DNA from: Pseudosulfitobacter sp. DSM 107133
GTDB lineage: Bacteria; Pseudomonadota; Alphaproteobacteria; Rhodobacterales; Rhodobacteraceae
NCBI RefSeq assembly: GCF_022788695.1
Contig: NZ_CP085154.1
Location: 186,001 to 250,000 of the forward strand
DNA: 64,000 nt
Reading direction: 5' to 3'
Shown: positions 45,417 to 54,216 of the stretch, one piece after another
Numbering within the stretch: position 1 is the first letter of the stretch
Layout of the letters: each line of letters starts with the position of its first letter
The notes under the pieces: generated by a model
Database searches by the model: none
What the model was told of the DNA's origin: nothing
What the model saw: only the letters and a program-made list of their open reading frames with translations
Position numbers and translations under genes: made by a program

Positions 45417-46092
45417 CGTGTTGATCGAGCTGGGCGATTTTACCCTGCGCGCGGATTTGTCGGTGCCTGCGGGGCGCAAGGTGGCGATCATCGGGCCATC
45501 GGGCGCAGGCAAGTCGACGCTGGTGGGGGCCGTGGCCGGGTTCGTGCCGCTGGCGCGGGGCACGGTGACGATGCAGGGGAAGGACATTACGCATGTCGCC
45601 CCCGACCAGCGCGGCATGGCGATGTTGTTTCAGGACGGCAACCTGTTCCCGCATCTGACGGCGGCGCAGAATGTGGGGCTGGGCCTGCGCCCCGCGCTGC
45701 GCCTGACGGCGGACGAGCAGGGGCGGGTGCGTGATGCGCTGGCGCGGGTCGGGCTGGCGGGGTTCGAGGACCGGACGCCCGCCAACCTCTCCGGTGGTCA
45801 GCAAAGCCGCGCGGCGTTGGCGCGGATGTTGGTGCAGGGGAAGCCGCTGATGCTGCTGGACGAACCCTTTGCCGCCCTCGGGCCTGCGTTGCGCGATGAA
45901 ATGCTGGATCTGGTCGCCTCCGTCGCCGCCGACACCGGCGCTGCGGTGCTGATGGTCACCCACGCCCCGCAGGACGTGCGCCGTTTTGCCGACGATGTGA
46001 TCTTTGTCGAAGGAGGCAGGGCCCATGCACCACAGGCGGCGGAGGCGTTGATGGACAACCCGCCGCCTGCTTTGAAGGCCTATCTGGGTTAG
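45382..46092 (+). CDS. thiQ: Thiamine ABC transporter ATP-binding protein
   Basis: The 236-residue ATPase has Walker A GPSGAGKST, Q-loop MLFQDGNLFPHL, the signature LSGGQQSRAALARM and Walker B LMLLDEPFAALGP. It powers ThiBP-mediated thiamine import. A GTG at 45379 is one codon upstream and could be used instead. The start lies within thiP, so all three subunits are translated as a coupled set. Confidence 0.94.
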   Translation: MLGGDVVLYLNDVLIELGDFTLRADLSVPAGRKVAIIGPSGAGKSTLVGAVAGFVPLARGTVTMQGKDITHVAPDQRGMAMLFQDGNLFPHLTAAQNVGLGLRPALRLTADEQGRVRDALARVGLAGFEDRTPANLSGGQQSRAALARMLVQGKPLMLLDEPFAALGPALRDEMLDLVASVAADTGAAVLMVTHAPQDVRRFADDVIFVEGGRAHAPQAAEALMDNPPPALKAYLG

Positions 46093-46099
46093 GCTGCCC

Positions 46100-46546
46100 C
46101 TATGCCGCCGCGACGCTGCGCAGGCTGGCGCGCGCCTGAAGGATGCCAAGTGCGGCATGGGCGGCCTCGCGGCCCTTGGTCACGAAGTGTTCGGAATAGA
46201 TCGCCATGTGGTGATCGGTTTCCTGGAAGTGGTGCGGTGTCAGTGACACAGACAGAACCGGCACACCGGTGTCCATGCCTGCGCGCATCAGCCCGTCGAC
46301 CACAGCGCTGGCGACAAAGTCGTGACGATATATACCACCGTCCACAACCAGCGCCGCGCAGACCACAGCGTCGTAGCGTCCGGTCGCGGCCAGATCGCGC
46401 GCCATCAGCGGCATTTCAAACGCGCCCGGCACGTCGATCACGTCGATCTGGGTGCGGGGGATAACCTCGGAAAATCCGTCCAGCGCGCGGTCGACGATAT
46501 CGGCGTGCCAGCGGGCCTGGACATAAGCAATGCGGGTGTGTGTCAT
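46100..46546 (-). CDS. ribH: 6,7-dimethyl-8-ribityllumazine synthase, type II
   Basis: The 148-residue protein follows AGGAGA with six bases of spacing. GAFEMPLMARDLAATGRYDAVV and the catalytic RHDFVASAVVDGLM are family signatures. The sequence resembles the RibH2 (type II) enzymes of Brucella and rhizobia, which form decamers and are FMN-riboswitch regulated, rather than the icosahedral type. It catalyses the penultimate riboflavin step. No ribB/ribE neighbours are present, so it is a stand-alone gene. A complete FMN riboswitch lies upstream on the same strand. Confidence 0.92.
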   Translation of the reverse strand: MTHTRIAYVQARWHADIVDRALDGFSEVIPRTQIDVIDVPGAFEMPLMARDLAATGRYDAVVCAALVVDGGIYRHDFVASAVVDGLMRAGMDTGVPVLSVSLTPHHFQETDHHMAIYSEHFVTKGREAAHAALGILQARASLRSVAAA

Positions 46547-46626
46547 ATGTAATCTCCTATCGTAACAGACACGTCACCCAAGGCGATTACATGCCATAGC
46601 TGCGCCACAGAGCACAGACATGACAC

Positions 46627-46767
46627 GTTCTCTTTCATCCGGACTATGACCGTCGGCTCCGGCATCTCACCGGATCTGCTGACACGCCTGCAAGGCAAGC
46701 GCCGCTCGCGGGCTTACGGGTCATGCCCGCATACCGCCGGTGGGGAATTGCACCCCGCCCTGAGAAC
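46627..46767 (-). ncRNA. FMN riboswitch (RFN element)
   Basis: Read on the minus strand, the region starts GTTCTCAGGGCGGGGTG and contains AATTCCCCACCGGCGGTA. It continues through AGCCCGCGAGCGGC and CCGGTGAGATGCCGGAGCC to GTCATAGTCCGGATGAAAGAGAAC. The closing helix GTTCTC/GAGAAC is intact. It lies about 80 bases upstream of ribH and should repress it when FMN is abundant. Confidence 0.95.
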
Positions 46768-46835
46768 TTTGCCAGATTGTCAAAAGCGCGCAAAGCCTGC
46801 AATAGAAATAGTAGCTTCTGAACGGGACGTTATTC

Positions 46836-47462
46836 ATGCATCCAAATCCGGTTTTTCACGACGCCGACACGGCGCGCAATCTGGCCTTTGCCCGTGATCG
46901 CGGCTTTGGCGTGCTGGCGATGAATGCGCCCGACGGGCCGTTGATCAGTCACGTGCCCTTTGTGCTGTCTGACGATGGGGCCAGCGTGGCGCTGCATCTG
47001 GTGCGGTCCAATCCGATTGCGCGGTCGCTGGGGAGCCCGCAGCCGGTGCGACTGGCGGTCAGTGGTGGCGACAGCTATGTGTCGCCCGACTGGTACGAAG
47101 TGCCCGATCAGGTGCCGACGTGGAACTATGTCGCCGTGCATCTGACCGGAACGCTGGAACTGTGCCCGCAGGACGAGCTGCGCGCGCTTCTGGATGCGCA
47201 GTCGGCGCATTTCGAGGATCAGTTGCGGCCCAAGACTCCGTGGACGACTGACAAGATGGACGCCGCGGCGCTGGACCGGCTGATGCGCCAGATCGTGCCC
47301 TGCCGGATGACAGTGACCGGTGTCGATGGCACATGGAAGCTGAGCCAGAACAAACCCGATGCGGTGCGTGAAAGCGCGGCAGACGGGGTTGCGGCTTTCG
47401 GGCTGGGCAGTGATCTGGCGGTTCTGGCTGCTTTGATGCGCGGTGCGGGATCGAATCCATAG
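46836..47462 (+). CDS. PaiB-family FMN-binding protein
   Basis: The 208-residue protein begins MHPNPVFHDADTARNLAFARD and includes PLISHVPFVLSDDGASVALHLVRSNP (given to mark residues 35-60) and VPTWNYVAVHLTG. These are signatures of the PaiB/FMN-binding split-barrel family. Family members have been described as negative regulators of protease and sporulation genes in Bacillus, but bacterial homologs have unclear roles. It is divergent from ribH and its FMN riboswitch, so a link with flavin status is plausible but not shown. Confidence 0.85.
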   Translation: MHPNPVFHDADTARNLAFARDRGFGVLAMNAPDGPLISHVPFVLSDDGASVALHLVRSNPIARSLGSPQPVRLAVSGGDSYVSPDWYEVPDQVPTWNYVAVHLTGTLELCPQDELRALLDAQSAHFEDQLRPKTPWTTDKMDAAALDRLMRQIVPCRMTVTGVDGTWKLSQNKPDAVRESAADGVAAFGLGSDLAVLAALMRGAGSNP

Positions 47463-47525
47463 GTACGCGTTTGACTGTTTGTTGTACGGCGTTAGGGTGA
47501 CGACGAACCCATAGGAGTGACCTGA

Positions 47526-48125
47526 ATGAAGCTGATGATGTCCGGGGCCTCGCCCTTTGTGCGTAAAGTTCTGGTGGTGTTGCACGAGACGCAGCAACTG
47601 GATGACGTCGAGATTGTCACTGTCACCACTGCCCCCGGTGCGACCCCTGCCGATCTGGCGGCGGCGAACCCCATTGGCAAGATCCCCGCACTGGTGCGCA
47701 ACGAAGGGGCGACGCTGTATGACAGCCGGGTGATCACCCGGTTTCTGGACGACCGCGCCAAGTCGGGCCTGTATCCCGTGACAAGCCCCTGGGAAACGCT
47801 GACGCTTGAGGCGACGGGCGACGCGATCATGGAGGCGGCCGTTGCCATGGTATATGAACGGCGTCTGCGCGACGAGGCGCTTCAATCCGACACATGGGTC
47901 GAAAACCAGTGGGAAAAGGTTTCGCGGGCGCTGAACGCGCTTGACAGCCGCTGGATGGGCCATTTGTACGGGCCGCTTGATATCGGCCATATCGCGGTGG
48001 GCTGCGCGCTGGGATACCTTGATTTCCGGCACGAAGACCGCAACTGGCGCAAGGGCCACGATGCGCTGGCCGCTTGGGCCGCCAAATTCGCTGAACGCGA
48101 TTCGATGCAAGCGACTGTACCCTAA
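47526..48125 (+). CDS. Glutathione S-transferase family protein
   Basis: The 199-residue protein starts after GGAG. The N-terminal domain shows ASPFVRKVLVVLHE and NPIGKIPALVRNEGATLYDSRVI, with the cis-proline and the DSR glutathione-binding segment. The helical C-terminal domain contains LDIGHIAVGCALGYLDFR. The usual catalytic serine or cysteine of the N-terminus is in SGASPFVRK (serine). The substrate is unknown. It lies 193 bases upstream of petABC on the same strand. Confidence 0.88.
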   Translation: MKLMMSGASPFVRKVLVVLHETQQLDDVEIVTVTTAPGATPADLAAANPIGKIPALVRNEGATLYDSRVITRFLDDRAKSGLYPVTSPWETLTLEATGDAIMEAAVAMVYERRLRDEALQSDTWVENQWEKVSRALNALDSRWMGHLYGPLDIGHIAVGCALGYLDFRHEDRNWRKGHDALAAWAAKFAERDSMQATVP

Positions 48126-48181
48126 GGCGGAACGGGAGAATTTCGTGATTTTTTGCCGCAGGGGTTGATAAAGTTCCCACA

Positions 48182-48197
48182 TGCGACGACGTGCGAC
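48182..48197. promoter_or_regulatory. Direct repeat upstream of petABC
   Basis: TGCGAC occurs twice with a start-to-start distance of ten bases (one helical turn), about 120 bases before the petA start. RegA/PrrA sites in Rhodobacter contain GCGRC half-sites and control petABC there, so this is a candidate redox-regulator site. The arrangement is direct rather than inverted, which weakens the match. Confidence 0.3.
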
Positions 48198-48318
48198 ATC
48201 AATGATGCTGGACTGGACAGGTTCACCCCGTTAGATACGCCCCGAGGAAGGCCGCGCTTTGTTGCGTGGCCCCATTGGCGAATGACCCCCGAGGGTCAAG
48301 AGAGTTGGAGAAAACCCC

Positions 48319-48900
48319 GTGTCCCACACAGATGAACACGACGGCAACCGGCGCGACTTCCTGTACTACGCAACGGCGGGTGCAGGTGCTGTTGCAGTAG
48401 GTGCTGCCGTCTGGCCGCTGGTCAATCAGATGAACCCCTCGGCGGACGTGAAGGCGCAGTCGTCGATCCGCGTGGACGTGTCCGGCGTTGAACCGGGCAC
48501 ACAGTTGACCGTGAAATGGCTGGGCAAGCCCGTGTTCATCCGGCGCCGGACCGAAGCCGAAGTCGCCGCTGCGAATGCGGTTGATACGGATACGTTGCCC
48601 GATCCGATCGCACGCAACGCGAATATTGCGGGCGACGCGCCTGCGACAGATCCGAACCGGTCTTTGGTTCCTGCTGGCGGCGAAGCCGGTGCGGACAGCG
48701 ACTGGCTGGTGATGATGGGCGTTTGTACGCACCTGGGCTGCGTGCCCCTGGGCGACGCAGGCGACTTTGGCGGCTGGTTCTGCCCCTGCCACGGTTCACA
48801 CTACGACACTGCGGGCCGTATCCGCAAAGGGCCAGCACCGCAGAACCTTCCGGTTCCTGTGGCTGAATTCGTGGACGAAACCACGATTAAACTGGGTTAA
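48319..48900 (+). CDS. petA: Ubiquinol-cytochrome c reductase Rieske iron-sulfur subunit
   Basis: The start is a GTG at 48319 with GGAG about nine bases upstream, and the product begins [20 protein letters not shown] like Rhodobacter PetA. The RRDF motif and the following hydrophobic stretch form the uncleaved twin-arginine anchor. The 2Fe-2S ligands lie in CTHLGC and CPCHGSH. The 193-residue protein passes electrons from ubiquinol to cytochrome c1. First gene of petABC. Confidence 0.97.
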   Translation: MSHTDEHDGNRRDFLYYATAGAGAVAVGAAVWPLVNQMNPSADVKAQSSIRVDVSGVEPGTQLTVKWLGKPVFIRRRTEAEVAAANAVDTDTLPDPIARNANIAGDAPATDPNRSLVPAGGEAGADSDWLVMMGVCTHLGCVPLGDAGDFGGWFCPCHGSHYDTAGRIRKGPAPQNLPVPVAEFVDETTIKLG

Positions 48901-48914
48901 GGGAAGGGAACGCA

Positions 48915-50261
48915 ATGTCTGGAATTCCTCACGACCATTACGAACCGAAAACTGGTGCAGAAAAATGGCTTCACAGCCGTCTGCCCGTTGTCGGTTTGCT
49001 GTACGACACATTGATGATCCCCACACCCAAGAACCTGAACTGGATGTGGATCTGGGGCATCGTTCTGGTGTTCTGCCTGGTCTTGCAAATTGCCACCGGT
49101 GTTGTGCTGGTTATGCACTATACACCGCACGTTGATATGGCATTTGCCAGTGTCGAACACATCATGCGCGACGTGAACGGCGGCTATATGCTGCGTTACA
49201 TGCACGCAAACGGCGCTTCGCTGTTCTTTGTTGCTGTTTACGCCCACATCTTCCGTGGTCTGTACTACGGGTCCTACAAGGCCCCGCGTGAGATCACGTG
49301 GATTATCGGCATGTTGATCTATCTGCTGATGATGGCGACCGGCTTTATGGGCTATGTTCTGCCCTGGGGTCAGATGTCGTTCTGGGGTGCCACGGTTATC
49401 ACCGGTCTGTTCGGCGCGATCCCGTTCATCGGCGACAGCCTGCAAACCTTCCTGCTGGGCGGGCCTGCTGTTGATAACGCCACGCTGAACCGTTTCTTCA
49501 GCCTGCACTATCTGCTGCCTTTCCTGATTGCAGGTCTTGTGATCGTACACGTCTGGGCCTTCCACTCGACCGGCAACAACAACCCCACGGGCGTTGATGT
49601 GCGCAAAGGGTCGAAAGTAGAAGCCGAGAAAGACACGCTTCCGTTCTGGCCCTACTTCGTGATCAAGGACCTGTTCGCACTGTCCGTTATCCTTGTGGTG
49701 TTCTTTGCGGTTGTCGGCTTTATGCCCAACTATCTGGGCCACCCGGACAACTACATCGAAGCAAACCCGCTTTCGACACCCGCGCACATCGTGCCCGAAT
49801 GGTATTATCTGCCCTTCTATGCGATCCTGCGTGCCTTCACGTCCGAGGTTTGGGTGGTGCAGATCGCATCGTTCCTGACCGGCGGTATCGTTGACGCGAA
49901 ATTCTTTGGTGTTCTGGCGATGTTCGGCGCGATTGCGGTGATGGCACTGGTGCCGTGGCTGGACACATCTTCGGTACGTTCGGGCCGCTATCGTCCGATG
50001 TTCAAGATGTGGTTTGCCCTGCTGGTTATCGACTTTGTCGCATTGATGTGGCTGGGGGCGATGCCTGCGGAAGAACCCTATGCCACCTTCTCGCTGATCG
50101 GCGCGACATACTGGTTTGCCTACTTCCTGATCATCCTGCCGATTCTGGGCGTGATCGAGAAGCCGGATGCGCAGCCCGCAACGATCGAAGAAGACTTTGC
50201 CGCAAAAGTGGCCAAGACCGGTTCGGCCAAGGCCGACGCTGCGTCGCAGCCTGCGGAATAA
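48915..50261 (+). CDS. petB: Cytochrome b subunit of the bc1 complex
   Basis: The 448-residue membrane protein binds hemes bL and b[13 protein letters not shown] and the [20 protein letters not shown] region surround the Qo site. The PEWY sequence ([13 protein letters not shown]) is complete. Eight membrane helices are present, and the C-terminal extension rich in alanine is typical of Rhodobacterales. Follows petA after 14 bases. Confidence 0.98.
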   Translation: MSGIPHDHYEPKTGAEKWLHSRLPVVGLLYDTLMIPTPKNLNWMWIWGIVLVFCLVLQIATGVVLVMHYTPHVDMAFASVEHIMRDVNGGYMLRYMHANGASLFFVAVYAHIFRGLYYGSYKAPREITWIIGMLIYLLMMATGFMGYVLPWGQMSFWGATVITGLFGAIPFIGDSLQTFLLGGPAVDNATLNRFFSLHYLLPFLIAGLVIVHVWAFHSTGNNNPTGVDVRKGSKVEAEKDTLPFWPYFVIKDLFALSVILVVFFAVVGFMPNYLGHPDNYIEANPLSTPAHIVPEWYYLPFYAILRAFTSEVWVVQIASFLTGGIVDAKFFGVLAMFGAIAVMALVPWLDTSSVRSGRYRPMFKMWFALLVIDFVALMWLGAMPAEEPYATFSLIGATYWFAYFLIILPILGVIEKPDAQPATIEEDFAAKVAKTGSAKADAASQPAE

Positions 50262-50274
50262 GAGGATGAGCACC

Positions 50275-51123
50275 ATGTTCAAGAAAATCGTACTTGGCGC
50301 TGCTGTGGCCGTTGGTCTGGCTGGAGGCGCTTATGCCGCTGGCGGAGAAGTGCATGTCGAAAACTTCGACTTCCCCTTCGACGGTCCGTTCGGCACCTAT
50401 GACACCAACCAGCTGCAACGCGGCCTTCAGATCTACACCGAGGTTTGCTCGGCCTGTCACGGTCTGAAATTCGTACCGCTGCGCACGCTGGGTGACGAAG
50501 GCGGGCCACACCTGCCCGAAGATCAGGTTCGCGCCTATGCCGAACAATTCGAGGTTTTCGACCCCGAGCTGGACGACACGCGCCCTGGCAAGCCGGTGGA
50601 TCACTTCCCCCATTCGGCATTGGAAAACGCACCCGATCTTAGCCTGATGGCCAAGGCGCGTGCGGGTTTCCATGGTCCTTATGGTCTGGGGATCAACCAG
50701 CTGATGAAAGGCATCGGTGGTCCTGAGTATATCGCCACCCTGCTGAGCAGCTATGAAGAGGCCCCCAGCTGTGCGCCCGAAGATTTTCCGGGTTATTACA
50801 ACGTGGCCTTCGCAGCCGGCGGTTTCCCCGAGGAATGCAAGGACGAACACGGTCACCACATGTACCCCGGCAGCTGGATCGCTATGGCACCGCCGCTGGG
50901 TGGTGAGGACGTCGAGTTTGCCGATGGTCACTCGAACGAGCTGCACCACGAAGCGCAGGACGTTGCAGCGTTCCTGATGTGGACAGCTGAACCCAAGCTG
51001 TCGCAGCGCAAACAGGCCGGTTTTGTCGGCGTGCTGTTCCTGACTCTGCTGTCGGTTCTGCTGTACCTGACCAACAAGCGCATCTGGGCGCCGGTCAAGA
51101 AAAAGTACAAGCGCAAGGATTGA
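50275..51123 (+). CDS. petC: Cytochrome c1 subunit of the bc1 complex
   Basis: The ATG at 50275 (GAGG nine bases upstream) gives 282 residues; another ATG at 50266 is in frame. The signal peptide ends near GGAYAAG. The heme c motif is CSACH. One C-terminal membrane anchor ([17 protein letters not shown]) is followed by a lysine-rich tail. Heme c1 passes electrons to soluble cytochrome c. A terminator follows. Confidence 0.97.
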   Translation: MFKKIVLGAAVAVGLAGGAYAAGGEVHVENFDFPFDGPFGTYDTNQLQRGLQIYTEVCSACHGLKFVPLRTLGDEGGPHLPEDQVRAYAEQFEVFDPELDDTRPGKPVDHFPHSALENAPDLSLMAKARAGFHGPYGLGINQLMKGIGGPEYIATLLSSYEEAPSCAPEDFPGYYNVAFAAGGFPEECKDEHGHHMYPGSWIAMAPPLGGEDVEFADGHSNELHHEAQDVAAFLMWTAEPKLSQRKQAGFVGVLFLTLLSVLLYLTNKRIWAPVKKKYKRKD

Positions 51124-51147
51124 TCCTGACGCATCGAACGACATGAT

Positions 51148-51181
51148 AAACCCCCGCGCTGGCAACAGGGCGGGGGTTTTT
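51148..51181 (+). terminator. Intrinsic terminator of petABC
   Basis: AAACCCCCG (51148-51156) pairs with CGGGGGTTT (51171-51179), followed by more T. It closes the bc1 operon. Confidence 0.85.
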
Positions 51182-51207
51182 CGTTGTCTGGTGATTGGCG
51201 GGTGGTT

Positions 51208-52455
51208 TCAGGCCAGCAGATGACTGTCCGCCATACCCGTGATGCTGGCGGTGACGATGCTGCCTTCGGTCCGGGGCGCGTCGAAATGCACTTCGGTAAA
51301 TTGCGCCGTGCGGCCCATATGCGGGCTTTCCATGAGGATCTGGTGTGTGCGGCCCACCTGTGCGTTCAGGTGGCGCTGAACCTGTGCTGCGCCCGCCGCC
51401 CGCAGCCGTGCGGCGCGTTCCTTGATCGCGCGGCCGTTCACTTGCGGCATGCGCGCCGCAGGGGTTCCGGGACGGGGCGAATAGGGAAAGACGTGCAGCC
51501 ACGTCAGGTCGCATTCCTCGACCAGCGCCAGCGCGTTTTCAAAATGCGCCTCGGTCTCGGTCGGGAAGCCTGCGATGATGTCGGCCCCGAACGTCATATC
51601 CGGCCGCAACGCGCGCGCCTCTTGGGCAAAGCGGATGGCATCGCCGCGCAGGTGCCGCCGTTTCATCCGTTTCAGGATCAGGTCGTCGCCGTGTTGCAGT
51701 GACAGGTGCAGATGCGGCATCAACCGCTGTTCGGTGGCAATTGCCTGCATCAGCGCCTCGTCCACCTCGATCGAATCAATCGAACTGATTCGCAGGCGCG
51801 GCAGGTCGGGCACCAGTTTGAGAATACGCATCACCAGATCGCCCAGACGTGGCGCGGCGGGCAGGTCGGCCCCCCAGGACGTCAGGTCGACACCGGTCAG
51901 CACCACCTCGTTATAGCCACGGTCCACCAGCCGTTTGATCTGATCCACCACGACCCCCGCAGGGACCGAGCGCGAGTTGCCGCGACCGTAGGGAATGATG
52001 CAGAAGGTACAGCGGTGGTCACAGCCGTTCTGGACCTGCACATAGGCGCGGCTGCGGGTGCCGAAACCGTCGATCAGGTGGCCAGCGGTTTCGGTCACCG
52101 ACATGATGTCGTCAACCTGCACAGGCTCGGTGCCAAAGTTGCCGGCAAGGCCGGACCATGTGTTGGCCTGCATCTTTTCGGTGTTGCCGATCACCGCGTC
52201 GACCTCGGCCATATTGGCAAAGGTGTCCGGCTCGGTCTGCGCGGCGCAGCCGGTCACGATCAGGCGGGCGTTCGGATTGGCCTTGCGCAGCTTGCGGATG
52301 TCCTGACGGGCCTTGCGCACGGCCTCGGCGGTGACGGCGCAGGTGTTGACCACCACGGCGTCTTGCAGGCCCGCGCCCTCGGCCAGTTCCTTCATCGCCT
52401 CAAGCTCGTAAGCGTTCAGGCGGCAGCCGTGATTCGAGAAGATCGGGGCGCTCAT
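51208..52455 (-). CDS. mtaB: tRNA t6A37 methylthiotransferase MtaB
   Basis: The ATG at 52455 gives 415 residues. The N-terminal cluster domain has SNHGCRLN and VVNTCAVT and VTGCAAQ. The radical-SAM cluster is CDHRCTFC. MtaB adds a methylthio group to N6-threonylcarbamoyladenosine at tRNA position 37 (ms2t6A). The TRAM-like tail is short. It overlaps the dapF stop by four bases. It converges on petC, and the tRNA-Lys(UUU) gene, a typical substrate of this modification, lies about 1 kb away. Confidence 0.94.
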   Translation of the reverse strand: MSAPIFSNHGCRLNAYELEAMKELAEGAGLQDAVVVNTCAVTAEAVRKARQDIRKLRKANPNARLIVTGCAAQTEPDTFANMAEVDAVIGNTEKMQANTWSGLAGNFGTEPVQVDDIMSVTETAGHLIDGFGTRSRAYVQVQNGCDHRCTFCIIPYGRGNSRSVPAGVVVDQIKRLVDRGYNEVVLTGVDLTSWGADLPAAPRLGDLVMRILKLVPDLPRLRISSIDSIEVDEALMQAIATEQRLMPHLHLSLQHGDDLILKRMKRRHLRGDAIRFAQEARALRPDMTFGADIIAGFPTETEAHFENALALVEECDLTWLHVFPYSPRPGTPAARMPQVNGRAIKERAARLRAAGAAQVQRHLNAQVGRTHQILMESPHMGRTAQFTEVHFDAPRTEGSIVTASITGMADSHLLA

Positions 52456-53285
52456 GTCAGGCTGTCCAGAAACGCCTGCGTCAGATGGCCTGAAAAGACG
52501 TGCATGGTAGCACCGGTCATCCAGACGCCATCGTCGCGCCATTCCACGCGCAGTTGCCCGCCGTCCAGATCAATCACCACATCGCGCCCCGTCAGACCAC
52601 GCCGCGCCGCTGCGACAGCCGTGGCGCACGACGACGAGCCAGACGCCAGTGTCAGCCCCACGCCACGCTCCCACACGCGCATACGGATGCGGTCGGGTCC
52701 GGTGATCTGCGCCACCTGCACGTTGGTGCGCTGAGGGTACAGCGGATGGTGTTCAATGCGGGGGCCAAGGTCGCTCAGGTCGACGGCTTCGGCGTCGTCC
52801 ACGAAAAAGGTGCAGTGCGGATTGCCCATGCCGGTTGCGGTGGGCGCGCCGTCAATGGGCAGCTCCAGCGTGTCCATCTCGTGGGCCAGTGGAATCTCGT
52901 CCCAATCCAGTTGTGGGTGGCCCATGTTGACCGAGGTGATTCCATCGCCCATGTCGCGCGCTGCCAGATCACCGCGATCGGTGGTCAGATGCAGTGCATC
53001 GGCCCCGCTTTCGTCCATCAGATAGCGCGCAATACAGCGGGTGGCATTGCCACAGGCGGCGGACAGCGATCCGTCTGAATTGTAAAACGTCAGATGCGCG
53101 TCTGCCGCGCCCTTGGTGATGACAGCAAGCTGATCGAATCCCACACCACGGTGACGGTCGCCCAATGCCTGTGCCAGCGCAGGTGTAATCGCAACACCCT
53201 TCAGACGTGCATCGACGACGACAAAGTCGTTGCCCAGCCCGTGCATCTTCATGAAGGGCAAATTTGTTCGAGAATCCTGTGCCAT
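52452..53285 (-). CDS. dapF: Diaminopimelate epimerase
   Basis: The ATG at 53285 gives 277 residues; another in-frame ATG is three codons upstream, and neither has a strong ribosome site. The two catalytic cysteines lie in [10 protein letters not shown] and [24 protein letters not shown] is the N-terminal signature. DapF converts LL- into meso-diaminopimelate for lysine and peptidoglycan. It is first in an operon with mtaB, a pairing common in Alphaproteobacteria. Confidence 0.95.
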   Translation of the reverse strand: MAQDSRTNLPFMKMHGLGNDFVVVDARLKGVAITPALAQALGDRHRGVGFDQLAVITKGAADAHLTFYNSDGSLSAACGNATRCIARYLMDESGADALHLTTDRGDLAARDMGDGITSVNMGHPQLDWDEIPLAHEMDTLELPIDGAPTATGMGNPHCTFFVDDAEAVDLSDLGPRIEHHPLYPQRTNVQVAQITGPDRIRMRVWERGVGLTLASGSSSCATAVAAARRGLTGRDVVIDLDGGQLRVEWRDDGVWMTGATMHVFSGHLTQAFLDSLT

Positions 53286-53390
53286 GGCGCGCATATAACG
53301 CCGCCCCGAAGACGAATCCAGTACTGAGCCAATAAAGTTGGTGAATAGGGCTTGACCACCCCGCCAACTCTTTCTAGTTAGCCGCCTAGT

Positions 53391-53466
53391 GGGCCGTTAG
53401 CTCAGTTGGTAGAGCAACTGACTTTTAATCAGTAGGTCGTTGGTTCGAACCCAACACGGCTCACCA
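53391..53466 (+). tRNA. tRNA-Lys (UUU), CCA encoded
   Basis: A complete 76-base cloverleaf. The acceptor stem GGGCCGT pairs with ACGGCTC (one wobble) and CCA is encoded. The D arm has AGCTCAGTTGGTAGAGC. The anticodon loop is CTTTTAA with anticodon TTT, and the T arm has GGTTCGAACC. No repeat of its 3' end is visible downstream, so no integrated element uses it here. Confidence 0.97.
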
Positions 53467-53790
53467 CTTTCTCCCATTGAAGGACGATATGAAGTTTGCC
53501 GTTTTCGGCGGGCGTTCGGGGCTTTTCCACATTGGTTTTGATGTCTCGGGTGTCCTTCTTCTTGAGTGGCATACGCTTGTTTCGTCAACAACGGCGCGGT
53601 CCTGCGGCGCACTGCGCGCTGTACCAGCGACGGCTTTGCCAAATTCGGCCCGGTTTGCAACGTTAGATTAACTCGTCATCTGACGTTTGACAGGCGCGGC
53701 AGCGTCGCCGGTGGGGCGGTTCAAGGCATGCTGACATTATCTGTCACCATGCCTTGCTAATCTGCATCCACATTGTTCAGGAGAAATGAA
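53467..53790. other. Gene-free stretch after tRNA-Lys with a near-perfect inverted repeat
   Basis: No convincing gene lies in these 324 bases. Short open frames at 53477-53671 and 53566-53760 have no ribosome site of note or recognisable content. The clearest structure is an inverted repeat at 53722-53756, with 15-base arms (CAAGGCATGCTGACA), one mismatch and a TTATC loop. It lies about 35 bases before the GFA gene. It has no T run, so an operator or processed hairpin is more likely than a terminator. Confidence 0.5.
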
Positions 53791-54216
53791 ATGGCACGAA
53801 CTGGGTCCTGCAATTGCGGTTCGGTCCGCTACAGCATCACGGCAGATGTCCGCCACACCGGTGCATGTCACTGCGGCATGTGCCGCAAGTGGTCGGGTGG
53901 CGTCTATCTTGGGGTCGAGGTTGCCCCCGACGACATCACGATAGAGGGACAGGACAAACTGACCATCTACACGTCATCGCCCTGGGCCGAGCGGGCCTTT
54001 TGCGGCACCTGCGGGTGCAGCATCTATTACCGCGTCACCGCCCCTGGCCCGCATCAGGGCACCTATCACGTCGGATTGGGCACGCTGGACGACGCGGGCG
54101 GTATCACGTTGAACGGAGAGATTTTCATTGACCGCAAGCCGCCGGGCTATGCCTTTGCCGGCGATACGCACAAGATGACCGAGGCCGAGGTGATGGCGAT
54201 GTTTGGCCCGGACTAG
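53791..54216 (+). CDS. GFA-family (CENP-V fold) zinc protein
   Basis: The ATG at 53791 follows GGAG and gives 141 residues. Zinc-binding cysteines are in GSCNCGSVRY, CHCGMCRKW and CGTCGCS, the pattern of the glutathione-dependent formaldehyde-activating (Gfa/CENP-V) family. Many members do not act on formaldehyde. It ends with a conserved C-terminal acidic helix. Its end overlaps the convergent holA by four bases. Confidence 0.88.
   Translation: MARTGSCNCGSVRYSITADVRHTGACHCGMCRKWSGGVYLGVEVAPDDITIEGQDKLTIYTSSPWAERAFCGTCGCSIYYRVTAPGPHQGTYHVGLGTLDDAGGITLNGEIFIDRKPPGYAFAGDTHKMTEAEVMAMFGPD

Noticed and set aside
48897..50282. 461-residue minus-strand open frame
   Set aside because: It is antisense to cytochrome b (petB), whose heme and PEWY motifs are complete.
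53391..53466. tRNA-Lys as an attachment site of an integrated island
   Set aside because: No integrase gene and no second copy of the tRNA 3' end was found in the window, and flanking genes are ordinary core genes.
53397..53660. 87-residue minus-strand reading frame ending in a WVRTNDLLIKSQLLYQLS-like tail
   Set aside because: Its C-terminus is the antisense of the tRNA-Lys gene, a well-known source of false gene calls. It has no ribosome site.
53477..53671. 64-residue frame after tRNA-Lys
   Set aside because: It has an AGGACG sequence at most as ribosome site and no recognisable content; possibly a gene remnant but not supportable.
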